Below are positions 8,115 to 15,017 of a DNA stretch of 15,983 nt, in pieces. This stretch comes from CAIRDP01 sp037141915 (GTDB lineage Bacteria; Bacteroidota; Bacteroidia; Bacteroidales; FEN-979), in assembly GCA_037141915.1 (NCBI GenBank), contig JBAXBP010000066.1, forward strand, positions 1 to 15,983, given 5' to 3'. The notes under the pieces are model-generated. The model was not told the DNA's origin, did no database searches, and saw nothing but the letters and a program-made list of their open reading frames with translations. The translations under genes were made by a program, and so were the position numbers. The number at the start of each line of letters is the position of its first letter. Positions within the stretch are counted from its first letter, which is position 1.

Positions 8115-9423
8115 GAACGTGAGGAAGGGCGTGCAGATCGTAATGGTCGTGACTGCATCCACTGTCGTGATGATGGCATATGGTATTACACAGGCCACGG
8201 CCCAGGCTACTTTCTATCTTACAGGTTCTGAGTACCATTGGACCAGAGGATCTGCCCAACCGTTAGTCCAGCAGAAAGTCAGGTCCATATTAAGTGAAAA
8301 CAAACTCCGCTCAGTATCCGACAGCAACAAGGCCGACCTGCTCATTAAAATAGGCTGCAATTCATCTTCTAACGGGCAAACCCCTTTTTTTTATTTTGGC
8401 AGCCTGGATGCCACGCTGAAGGTATATGATAAAAAAAAGGGAGCAGTTGTTTACACCAATGAGATACGGAAGATCAAGGGAGGCGGCACCACCCAGGCAC
8501 TGGCCGATGACAAGGTTTATGACAATGCTTCCCAGATCATTGCCGACACTCTCGCCCGCTTTGTTTTCATGTACACCACGGGCAAGCCTTATCCCATCTA
8601 TAAGAAAGCCTCTGAATTCGAAGTTTTATGCGATGCCGACACCGACATCCCCGAAAACCTGCCCGAAAGGAAGAACACCTATGTGCTCATCATAGCCAAT
8701 GATGCATACAGCCCTATGCAGATGGCCCGCTGTACCCACGATTCTGTCGACCATCACGCCAGGGATGCCCGTGTTTTCAAGGAGTATGCCATTCGCACGA
8801 TGGGAATACCTGAAAGGAATGTGCAAACCATCATCAACGCCAAAGCCTTTGAAATGAGGAGGGAGATCATCAGGCTTTCATCATATTCAAAAGGGATACA
8901 GGGTAAGGCCGAACTTATATTCTACTATGCCGGCTACGGCTTGATCGATGAAAAAACTTACGAGCCGTATATCCTTCCTGTTGACATTGAAAACGACGAC
9001 CCGAAATTCGCACTCAGGATCAGCGACCTCTACAAGATGCTGCAGGAAGATGTCTCAAAACGCATCAGCATAATACTTGAAACTTCCTTCCAGTTCGATG
9101 CCCTGCAAGCCAGACCGGCAAAGGGTAAGGCGCCAAAGATCGCAATGCTGTATCCCAATGCTCCTGCCAATGCGATTTTAATGGCAGCAGCAAAACCAGG
9201 GCAAACAGCCTGTTCGGATGAGCAGGCCGGCCACGGTTTGTTCACCCTCGCCATACTGCAAAAACTCAAAGGAACAAAGGGGAAAGCCAGCCTGAAAGAG
9301 GTCTCAGACTTTGTGATCCAGAACGTGAAAGAAGCAAGTATCAGGATGAAATTCAAGGAACAACTTCCCCAGACCCTTGTGGGCTCTTCCCTGAATAAGG
9401 AATTTAATACTTCAAAATTTTAA
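8098..9423 (+). CDS. Secreted caspase-fold protein with both catalytic residues replaced (predicted pseudo-caspase)
   Basis: A 441-residue protein with a signal peptide (about 1-36, ending ATAQA) and no lipobox Cys, so probably periplasmic or exported. Residues about 38-157 form an envelope-type alpha/beta domain (ADLLIKIGCN, SLDATLKVYD, ASQIIADTLARFV) that looks LPP20/DUF4136-like by eye. Residues about 180-415 follow the Bacteroidota caspase-family (peptidase C14) order: TDIPENLP, YVLIIANDAY, DARVFKEYAIRTMGIPERNV, ELIFYYAGYG, EPYILPVDI, RISIILETSFQ, HGLFTLAILQKL. The family's catalytic His (AGHG) is Tyr280 (codon TAC, 8935-8937), and the catalytic Cys (LDACFSGG) is Ser330 (codon TCC, 9085-9087); the Gly-Gly after it is missing. 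The frame is otherwise undamaged, pointing to a maintained non-catalytic protein. ATG 8098 overlaps the upstream TGA by one base; GTG 8095 is an alternative start. Confidence 0.85.
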   Translation: MMSVMKNVRKGVQIVMVVTASTVVMMAYGITQATAQATFYLTGSEYHWTRGSAQPLVQQKVRSILSENKLRSVSDSNKADLLIKIGCNSSSNGQTPFFYFGSLDATLKVYDKKKGAVVYTNEIRKIKGGGTTQALADDKVYDNASQIIADTLARFVFMYTTGKPYPIYKKASEFEVLCDADTDIPENLPERKNTYVLIIANDAYSPMQMARCTHDSVDHHARDARVFKEYAIRTMGIPERNVQTIINAKAFEMRREIIRLSSYSKGIQGKAELIFYYAGYGLIDEKTYEPYILPVDIENDDPKFALRISDLYKMLQEDVSKRISIILETSFQFDALQARPAKGKAPKIAMLYPNAPANAILMAAAKPGQTACSDEQAGHGLFTLAILQKLKGTKGKASLKEVSDFVIQNVKEASIRMKFKEQLPQTLVGSSLNKEFNTSKF

Positions 9424-10601
9424 CGGACGGATGTGGGGGTGAGTTTGATCATCAAAACATCGTGAGGAGCAAGGGTACCTTTCACATTATCCTTTGAAGA
9501 GCCTGTATCCTGGTGCTTCCAGAGATCTCTTATTGCAAAATTCCCGTCAACAGTGAACTTTTTGATCGTGGTTTTCAGATCCTGGTCAAAATTAAGGGGC
9601 TGTGGTCCCCGGTTAATGAAGCAGAATGCGTAAGCGCCTCCTTCGAGCGGCTTGAACCAAATCTCGAGGTCCCCGTATTTCATCCAGCGGGTGGCTGAAA
9701 TGCCCAGCTTATCCTGGTCAATGGCCAGCACCTCCTTATTAGTTAGTATCTCCAGGGTTTCCTTACCCATATTCCTCAGGTCGTTTCCTGCCATGAGCGG
9801 GGAAGAGAACATTGACCACATGCTGATGTGCAAACGTTCTTCAGAAGGTGTTAATACCCCGTTCCCTACCTCAAGCATATCGGCGTCATTCCAATGCCCG
9901 GGACCGGTATACTGCCCTATGTCGGTAAACAGGTCGATGATCTGCAACACCCCGTTTCCGCCCCAGTAATTTTTACAATCAAAACAATTGATAATATCCT
10001 CGGTCGATCTCCAGAGGTGGCCGATGTCCGACGCCCATTCCCAGGGCTTGCTCACACCCCAGTCACAGATGCTATAGACCACAGGCCTTCCGGCTTTATA
10101 CAGGGCATCCCGCATAATGGTGTATGAGGCTTCCGCATTTTGTTTGCCGTGGTTGCACCAGTCGTACTTCAGGTAGTCTACACCCCATGAAGCATAGGTA
10201 CGAGCATCCTGGAACTCGTACCCCCTGCCCCCCGGCCTTCCCTGGCAGGTTGCAGTTCCCGCATCGGAATAAATGCCGAATTTCAGTCCCTTTGAATGAA
10301 TATAATCGCCAAGGCTTTTCATTCCCGAAGGAAACCTCTGAGGGTCTGCTATAATGTTTCCTGATGAGTCTCTCCCGGTTTGCCAGCAATCATCGATAAC
10401 AAGATACACGTATCCTGCATCCCGCATCCCGTTAGCCGCCATTGCATCGGCGGTTTCGCGGATGGTTTTCTCGTTTATATCACAGCCGAATTTATTCCAG
10501 CTGTTCCATCCCATAGGAGGAGTCATTGCAAGGTTCCCGAACTTCTGGGCATTCACGCAAACCGCGGTCAACAGCAGGGTGACAATTAAATATTTTTTCA
10601 T
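9420..10601 (-). CDS. Alpha-galactosidase, glycoside hydrolase family 27, secreted
   Basis: Hydrolyses terminal alpha-linked galactose from oligo- or polysaccharides by a retaining mechanism. The 393-residue product has a signal peptide (1-18, ending VNA-Q), so it acts outside the cytoplasm. The GH27 barrel begins at about residue 25 with TPPMGWNSWNKFGC. The catalytic nucleophile is Asp147 in YLKYDWC and the acid/base is Asp202 in WRSTED, by comparison with human alpha-galactosidase D170 and D231. The substrate-loop motif GHWNDADMLEVGNG (235-248) and SPLMAGNDLR (267-276) are present. A short beta domain (about 300-393) ends the protein, giving a compact GH27 without extra binding modules. It lies 11 bases after lpxD and is probably co-transcribed with it. 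Its stop overlaps the stop of the convergent pseudo-caspase gene. Alpha-N-acetylgalactosaminidase, also in GH27, is a less likely alternative. Confidence 0.93.
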   Translation of the reverse strand: MKKYLIVTLLLTAVCVNAQKFGNLAMTPPMGWNSWNKFGCDINEKTIRETADAMAANGMRDAGYVYLVIDDCWQTGRDSSGNIIADPQRFPSGMKSLGDYIHSKGLKFGIYSDAGTATCQGRPGGRGYEFQDARTYASWGVDYLKYDWCNHGKQNAEASYTIMRDALYKAGRPVVYSICDWGVSKPWEWASDIGHLWRSTEDIINCFDCKNYWGGNGVLQIIDLFTDIGQYTGPGHWNDADMLEVGNGVLTPSEERLHISMWSMFSSPLMAGNDLRNMGKETLEILTNKEVLAIDQDKLGISATRWMKYGDLEIWFKPLEGGAYAFCFINRGPQPLNFDQDLKTTIKKFTVDGNFAIRDLWKHQDTGSSKDNVKGTLAPHDVLMIKLTPTSVR

Positions 10602-10612
10602 TAATATCAGAG

Positions 10613-11650
10613 TTAGGAGATTGAGGTTCCCTGCTTCCTTTCCTTCTCAAGCTTCTCAATCCGTTCTACAATTTTCGGAAAATTACGGAAATAAATGATC
10701 GACTTTCTATATTTTGAGACTTCCATGGCAGGAGAGCCAAGATAGCTGAGCCCCGGGGTGGTAAGGCTTTTAGATACTCCTGTAGCCCCTCCCATCGACG
10801 TATTATCGGCAATGGTCAGATGTGGAGCCATTGCAACATGTCCGCTGATCAGGCAGTTCTTTCCAACCTTTGTAGACCCTGCGATCCCTGTACCGGCAGC
10901 AATATAAGTGTTCTCACCTACCTCACAATTATGGGCCACATGAATGAGGTTATCAAATTTCACCCCTTTCCTGATGATGGTTGAACCTAAGGTTGCACGG
11001 TCGATAGTACAATTGGCTCCCATCTCCACATCATCCTCTATGACTACATTCCCGATCTGGGGTATTTTTTTATTCCCCTCATTTTGAGGGACAAACCTGA
11101 ATCCATCACTTCCAATGACCACACCGGCATGAAAAATGCAGTTTTTCCCGATCACGTTATCTGAATAAATCTTAACTCCGGGATAGAGTATGGTGTTGTC
11201 GCCAATCGTGGTATTGTCGCCGATATATACCTGCGGATAGATCTTGACATTATTCCCGATATGGGTATTTTCACCGATAGAAGAATATTCCCCCACGTAC
11301 AGATTTTCGCCCAGTACGGCTGACTCAGCAATGCAACATTGTTTCGAAATACCGCTTTTGTTATTTTTTATCTGGTTATATAGTTCCAGTAATTTCGCAA
11401 AAGCTACCTCGGCGCTGTCCACCCTGATGAGGGTGCTGTTTACCGGGTGTTCCGGTATGAAAGATTTGTTAACAATAACGATGGACGCCTGGGTGGTATA
11501 GATGAAATGGGTATACAGCGGGTTAGAAAGAAACGAGATGGAGCCCTGCTTACCTTCTTCGATTCTTGAAACCTGGTTAATGGTTGTTTCCGGATTGCCT
11601 TCTACCATTCCGTTTACCAGTTCGGATATCTGTTTTGCAGTGAAGTTCAT
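10613..11650 (-). CDS. lpxD: UDP-3-O-(3-hydroxyacyl)glucosamine N-acyltransferase LpxD
   Basis: Transfers a 3-hydroxyacyl chain from acyl carrier protein to UDP-3-O-acylglucosamine, an early cytoplasmic step of lipid A synthesis. Read from ATG 11650 the product is 345 residues, normal for LpxD. The N-terminal domain starts MNFTAKQISELVNGMVEGNP; from about residue 105 the left-handed beta-helix is visible as hexapeptide repeats (for example SIGENTHIGNNVKIYPQVYIG). The catalytic His is His240 in the motif LIHVAHNCEVGENT, matching E. coli His239. The C-terminal helix (FPKIVERIEKLEKERK) is typical. A start 12 codons further upstream (11686) is open but adds residues absent from the family, so I prefer 11650. 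Unusually, no other lipid A gene (lpxA, lpxC, fabZ, lpxB) adjoins it; its downstream neighbour is an alpha-galactosidase. It could be a second lpxD copy. Confidence 0.92.
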   Translation of the reverse strand: MNFTAKQISELVNGMVEGNPETTINQVSRIEEGKQGSISFLSNPLYTHFIYTTQASIVIVNKSFIPEHPVNSTLIRVDSAEVAFAKLLELYNQIKNNKSGISKQCCIAESAVLGENLYVGEYSSIGENTHIGNNVKIYPQVYIGDNTTIGDNTILYPGVKIYSDNVIGKNCIFHAGVVIGSDGFRFVPQNEGNKKIPQIGNVVIEDDVEMGANCTIDRATLGSTIIRKGVKFDNLIHVAHNCEVGENTYIAAGTGIAGSTKVGKNCLISGHVAMAPHLTIADNTSMGGATGVSKSLTTPGLSYLGSPAMEVSKYRKSIIYFRNFPKIVERIEKLEKERKQGTSIS

Positions 11651-11849
11651 GATCTGAAAATTAAAGTGGATTTGATTTCGGCGCACAATTTACACATAAT
11701 TTCCAAGCAAAATTTTCTACCGCACAGGAGGGACAATCTGGTTGCAATTTCCTAATGGAGTTGATCCAACCCATCAAAAAAGGGCCCAAACAATAATACC
11801 AACACTTTAACCATTTGATCTTTGACGTGCAAAACAGCTAAGAATGATG

Positions 11850-11857
11850 TATCTTTG
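11850..11857 (+). promoter_or_regulatory. Bacteroidota-type -7 promoter element before the CheB-CheR unit
   Basis: TATCTTTG is an exact match to TAnnTTTG. A TTTG lies upstream at 11821-11824, but the 25-base gap is longer than the usual spacing of about 17-23, so the -33 element is uncertain. Transcription would start near 11864, before the small open frame at 11877 and the CheB-CheR gene at 12025. Confidence 0.45.
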
Positions 11858-11876
11858 ATAAGTCTGTAAACAGGCT

Positions 11877-12002
11877 ATGCAGGTACATCGTGCTAATCAG
11901 CAGTTCATGAAAGATATCCATAAAAAATCCGCATCCGGGATCCTTTACCAAAAGTCAGAAGAACTGCTGGTATTGATTCAAAAGTATTTCAATCAGGCCT
12001 AG
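11877..12002 (+). CDS. Possible 41-residue small protein or leader peptide
   Basis: ATG 11877 to TAG 12000-12002 encodes 41 residues, basic at the front (HRANQQFMKDIHKKS) and amphipathic at the end (SEELLVLIQKYFNQA). An internal ATG at 11907 would give 31 residues. It sits just after a TAnnTTTG element and ends 22 bases before the CheB-CheR gene, so it could be a translated leader. The segment YQKSEELL loosely resembles RQKAEELL at the start of the PAS sensor gene at 15014, so it could instead be a remnant of such an N-terminus. No family recognised; the frame is short enough to occur by chance. Confidence 0.3.
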   Translation: MQVHRANQQFMKDIHKKSASGILYQKSEELLVLIQKYFNQA

Positions 12003-12024
12003 CCGTTTCTCCAAGATCTTTATT

Positions 12025-14964
12025 ATGAGCCCCCACCGCCACCGCAAAAATGAAATAAAACAGTTTCCCATCGTGGGCATCGGTTCCTCGGCAGGGGGGC
12101 TAGAAGCATTGGGGCAGTTTTTCTCGAATTTGCAGGATCACAGCGGCATGGCATTTGTCGTCATTCAACACCTCGACCCGAATCGTGCAGGCTTTTTAAC
12201 CGAACTGCTGCAACGCACTACCAAAATGAAGGTTTTCCAGGCAACCGACCAGCTCAAGGTGAAGCCAAACTGCGTGTATGTGATCCCTCCCAACAAGAGC
12301 ATGGCTTTGGATAATGGCGCTTTACATTTGTTCAATCCGTTTGAACCCCGGGGACTGCGCTTACCTGTCGATATTTTCTTCCGTTCACTGGCTTCCGAAA
12401 TGCAGGAAAAAAGCATCGGCATCATCCTTTCGGGTATGGGCCACGATGGCAGCCTCGGGGCACAAGCCATTAAAGAAAAAAATGGCATCGTGCTGGTGCA
12501 GGATCCTGCTTCCGCCAAATTCAATTCAATGCCACTCAGCGCAGCAAATGCAGTAATTGCCGATATAGTTGCCGATGCTAACGAATTACCAGGCAAACTG
12601 ATCGCATACCTTAAAATCATTCCGCCACTTTACCCGGATCCCGATCCAGCGAAAGAACACGAAAGCAATCTCGGGAAAATCATCGCCATCCTGCAAGAAC
12701 AATCGGGGCACGATTTTTCGCAGTACAAAAAAACCACCTTGTATCGACGTATCGAACGGCGCATGGGAATTCATCAGATAGATAAGATAGGCAACTACCT
12801 CGGTTTTTTAAGAAAAAATCCCGGCGAGGTCGAACTGCTTTTCAATGAATTGCTCATCGGCGTTACCAGCTTTTTTCGCGATGCACCCGTTTGGGAAATG
12901 CTTAAAGAAAGCGTGCTGCCGGCTTTGATGGATGAACTGGCCCGGGGTTATGAATTGCGTGCCTGGTTACCGGGCTGCTCTAGCGGTGAAGAGGCCTATT
13001 CACTGGCTATTATTTTTAATGAATCTCTGGAAAAAAATAAAAATTACAAAAATTTATCGCTAAAAATATTTGCCACTGATCTCAGCCATGATGCAATTGA
13101 AAAAGCGCGTTTAGGGGTGTTCCCCTCAACAATTAGGAATGATGTATCGACAGAACGCCTCAACAGGTTCTTTACCGTTGTTCAGGAAAGCTACAAGGTT
13201 AACCCTGCTATCAGGGAAATGGTTGTGTTCGCGAATCATAATGTTATCTCAGATCCTCCTTTCACACGGCTCGACCTGATTGCATGCCGCAATTTACTGA
13301 TATACCTGGAACCCGGATTACAGAAAAAAGTAGTAGAATCATTTGCTTACAGCCTTAATCAGGGTGGTATTCTGGTATTGGGGACTAGTGAAATTCTCGA
13401 AAACCAAAATGAAAGATTTGAGAAGATCGATACTGACCTGAAAATTTTCAAACGGGGCACAAACATTCCCGGGGCTGAACCCGTTGATCGGCCAGGTCCT
13501 TTTTACAGGGACAATACCGTGCCGGTTGATAAGCATATACCTTTACACCTCCCGAAGAACATTCAATCAATTACCGATCAGCTTTTGCTTCAGCGTTTTC
13601 CCCCATGCAGCATACTGATCAATGCCGCCGGCGACATTATATACAAAACTGGCAGCATCGATAAATACATTGAACCTGCTGCCGGAAAAGCTAACATGAA
13701 CCTTCATGCAATGATAAGCAAAGGTTTGCGCGATGTGCTGCCCGTTGCACTACGCGAAACAGCCCTTACTTTTGATCCGGTTATCAAAAGCAATGTTAAA
13801 ATTGAAACATACGGGATCACCAGATTTGTCAACATTACTTTTCAGCAAATTGAAAAACCTGTCTCCATACGGGGGATGATTTTAATACTTTTCACCGATG
13901 TGCCGGCTGTACTTGAACATCGGGCAATATACCCGAAAAGTGGAAATCAAAATTTACCGCAAAAAGATAAGGACCTCGAGATTGAGCTTCAGCGAACTCA
14001 GGAAGATATGCAAATCCGACAGGAGGAAATGCAATCATCCCAGGAAGAATTGCTGACGCTCAACGAAGAATTCCAATCAGTCAATGAGGAACTAATCACC
14101 TCAAAAGAGGAGATGCAAAGTCTGAACGAAGAACTGCTCACGGTTAATGCGGAACTGCAGAGTAAATTAGGCGACTTCGTTCTGGCGAATGATGACATGA
14201 AAAACCTGCTTAACAGTACAGGGATTGCAACCCTTTTCCTCGATAAGAATTTGAACATTCGCAGGTTTACCGACCAGGTAACCGATATTATGAAACTTCG
14301 CAGCAAGGATATCGGGCGTCCGTTTACCGACCTTGTTATCGACCTGGATTACCCCGAAATTGAAAGTCATGCACGCGAAGTTCTCAGAACCATGATATCG
14401 GTCGAAAAGACCGTTGCGGGCCGCAACAAAAGGTGGTATAATGTCAGTATATTGCCTTACCGCACGTTATACGAACATATTAACGGATTGGTTATTACAT
14501 TTACTGATATTACTGTAGCAAAGGACCTGGAGATAAAACTGGAAGCCCTGAATGCCACTCTTACTATTTCCGAAACCCGTTATCGCCGGCTCTTTGAAAC
14601 CTCAAAAGACGGGATGCTGATCCTCGATGCTGAAACCGGCAGGATCGTAGATGTGAATCCGTTTTTAATTGAAATGCTGGGCTATTCAAAAGAACAGTTT
14701 ATTGAAAAAGCCATCTGGGAAATAGGATTTCTGAACGATATCATCGCAAACAAAGCTAAATTCTCAGAGTTGCAGCAAAAGGAATATGTGCGGTACGAAG
14801 ATCTGCCGCTTGAAACCGCCAGCGGACGTAAAATCAAAGTGGAGTTTATCAGCAATGTATATTCAGTAAACAACCTTAAGGTAATCCAATGTCAGATTCG
14901 CGACATCACACAACGCGGGCCGGCCGAAGAGAACCTTCAGAAAAGTATGGGAATTCAATCGTAG
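12025..14964 (+). CDS. CheB-CheR hybrid with coiled coil and PAS domains, no receiver and no kinase
   Basis: A 979-residue cytoplasmic signalling protein. Residues 14-195 are a CheB methylesterase domain with its triad intact: Ser22 in GSSAGG, His49 in VIQHLDP and Asp141 in GMGHDGS. Residues about 215-478 are a CheR methyltransferase, with helical N-terminal part (TTLYRRIERRMG), the SAM-binding loop WLPGCSSGEEAYSLA (314-328) and DLIACRNLLIYL (417-428). After a PAS-like segment (about 518-630), residues 648-725 form a Gln/Glu-rich coiled coil with repeats such as LNEEFQSVNEEL. PAS domains follow at about 726-832 and 850-963. The protein stops there, without the histidine kinase found in many relatives, and has no CheY-like receiver in front. 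No chemoreceptor gene is near, so the methylation substrate is unknown. The PAS sensor gene follows after 49 bases and is probably a partner. Confidence 0.92.
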   Translation: MSPHRHRKNEIKQFPIVGIGSSAGGLEALGQFFSNLQDHSGMAFVVIQHLDPNRAGFLTELLQRTTKMKVFQATDQLKVKPNCVYVIPPNKSMALDNGALHLFNPFEPRGLRLPVDIFFRSLASEMQEKSIGIILSGMGHDGSLGAQAIKEKNGIVLVQDPASAKFNSMPLSAANAVIADIVADANELPGKLIAYLKIIPPLYPDPDPAKEHESNLGKIIAILQEQSGHDFSQYKKTTLYRRIERRMGIHQIDKIGNYLGFLRKNPGEVELLFNELLIGVTSFFRDAPVWEMLKESVLPALMDELARGYELRAWLPGCSSGEEAYSLAIIFNESLEKNKNYKNLSLKIFATDLSHDAIEKARLGVFPSTIRNDVSTERLNRFFTVVQESYKVNPAIREMVVFANHNVISDPPFTRLDLIACRNLLIYLEPGLQKKVVESFAYSLNQGGILVLGTSEILENQNERFEKIDTDLKIFKRGTNIPGAEPVDRPGPFYRDNTVPVDKHIPLHLPKNIQSITDQLLLQRFPPCSILINAAGDIIYKTGSIDKYIEPAAGKANMNLHAMISKGLRDVLPVALRETALTFDPVIKSNVKIETYGITRFVNITFQQIEKPVSIRGMILILFTDVPAVLEHRAIYPKSGNQNLPQKDKDLEIELQRTQEDMQIRQEEMQSSQEELLTLNEEFQSVNEELITSKEEMQSLNEELLTVNAELQSKLGDFVLANDDMKNLLNSTGIATLFLDKNLNIRRFTDQVTDIMKLRSKDIGRPFTDLVIDLDYPEIESHAREVLRTMISVEKTVAGRNKRWYNVSILPYRTLYEHINGLVITFTDITVAKDLEIKLEALNATLTISETRYRRLFETSKDGMLILDAETGRIVDVNPFLIEMLGYSKEQFIEKAIWEIGFLNDIIANKAKFSELQQKEYVRYEDLPLETASGRKIKVEFISNVYSVNNLKVIQCQIRDITQRGPAEENLQKSMGIQS

Positions 14965-14972
14965 TAAAATCC

Positions 14973-15017
14973 ATGTCGGAAGTCAAAGCTACATCACAGT
15001 ATAAGTTTCAGATATGA
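14973..15017 (+). other. Possible 14-codon leader frame overlapping the PAS sensor start
   Basis: ATG 14973 opens a 14-codon frame whose TGA (15015-15017) overlaps the ATG at 15014 as ATGA, the arrangement used for translational coupling. It fills the gap after the CheB-CheR stop. It may be a coincidence or a way of passing ribosomes to the next gene; it is not proposed as a functional protein. Confidence 0.2.

Larger units (their letters stand above)
11651..12024. other. Divergent intergenic region between lpxD and the CheB-CheR gene
   Basis: A gap of 374 bases that should hold the promoters of both flanking transcription units. On the plus strand it contains a TAnnTTTG match at 11850-11857 and a 41-codon open frame at 11877-12002. 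I found no convincing minus-strand promoter for lpxD, no RNA gene and no strong terminator hairpin. Short symmetries such as CTGT-AA-ACAG at 11864-11873 are too small to interpret. Confidence 0.6.

Noticed and set aside
5861..9423. TPR plus caspase pair as a CRISPR-linked TPR-CHAT (Craspase-type) system
   Set aside because: No CRISPR repeats or Cas effector are present, the caspase-fold protein lacks its catalytic pair, and it carries a signal peptide, unlike TPR-CHAT proteins.
11651..11686. A longer LpxD start 12 codons upstream of the chosen ATG
   Set aside because: The extra residues are not part of the LpxD N-terminal domain, which begins naturally at MNFTAKQIS.
11864..11873. CTGT-AA-ACAG palindrome near the predicted transcription start of the CheB-CheR unit
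   Set aside because: Four-base arms are expected often by chance and no second copy was seen.
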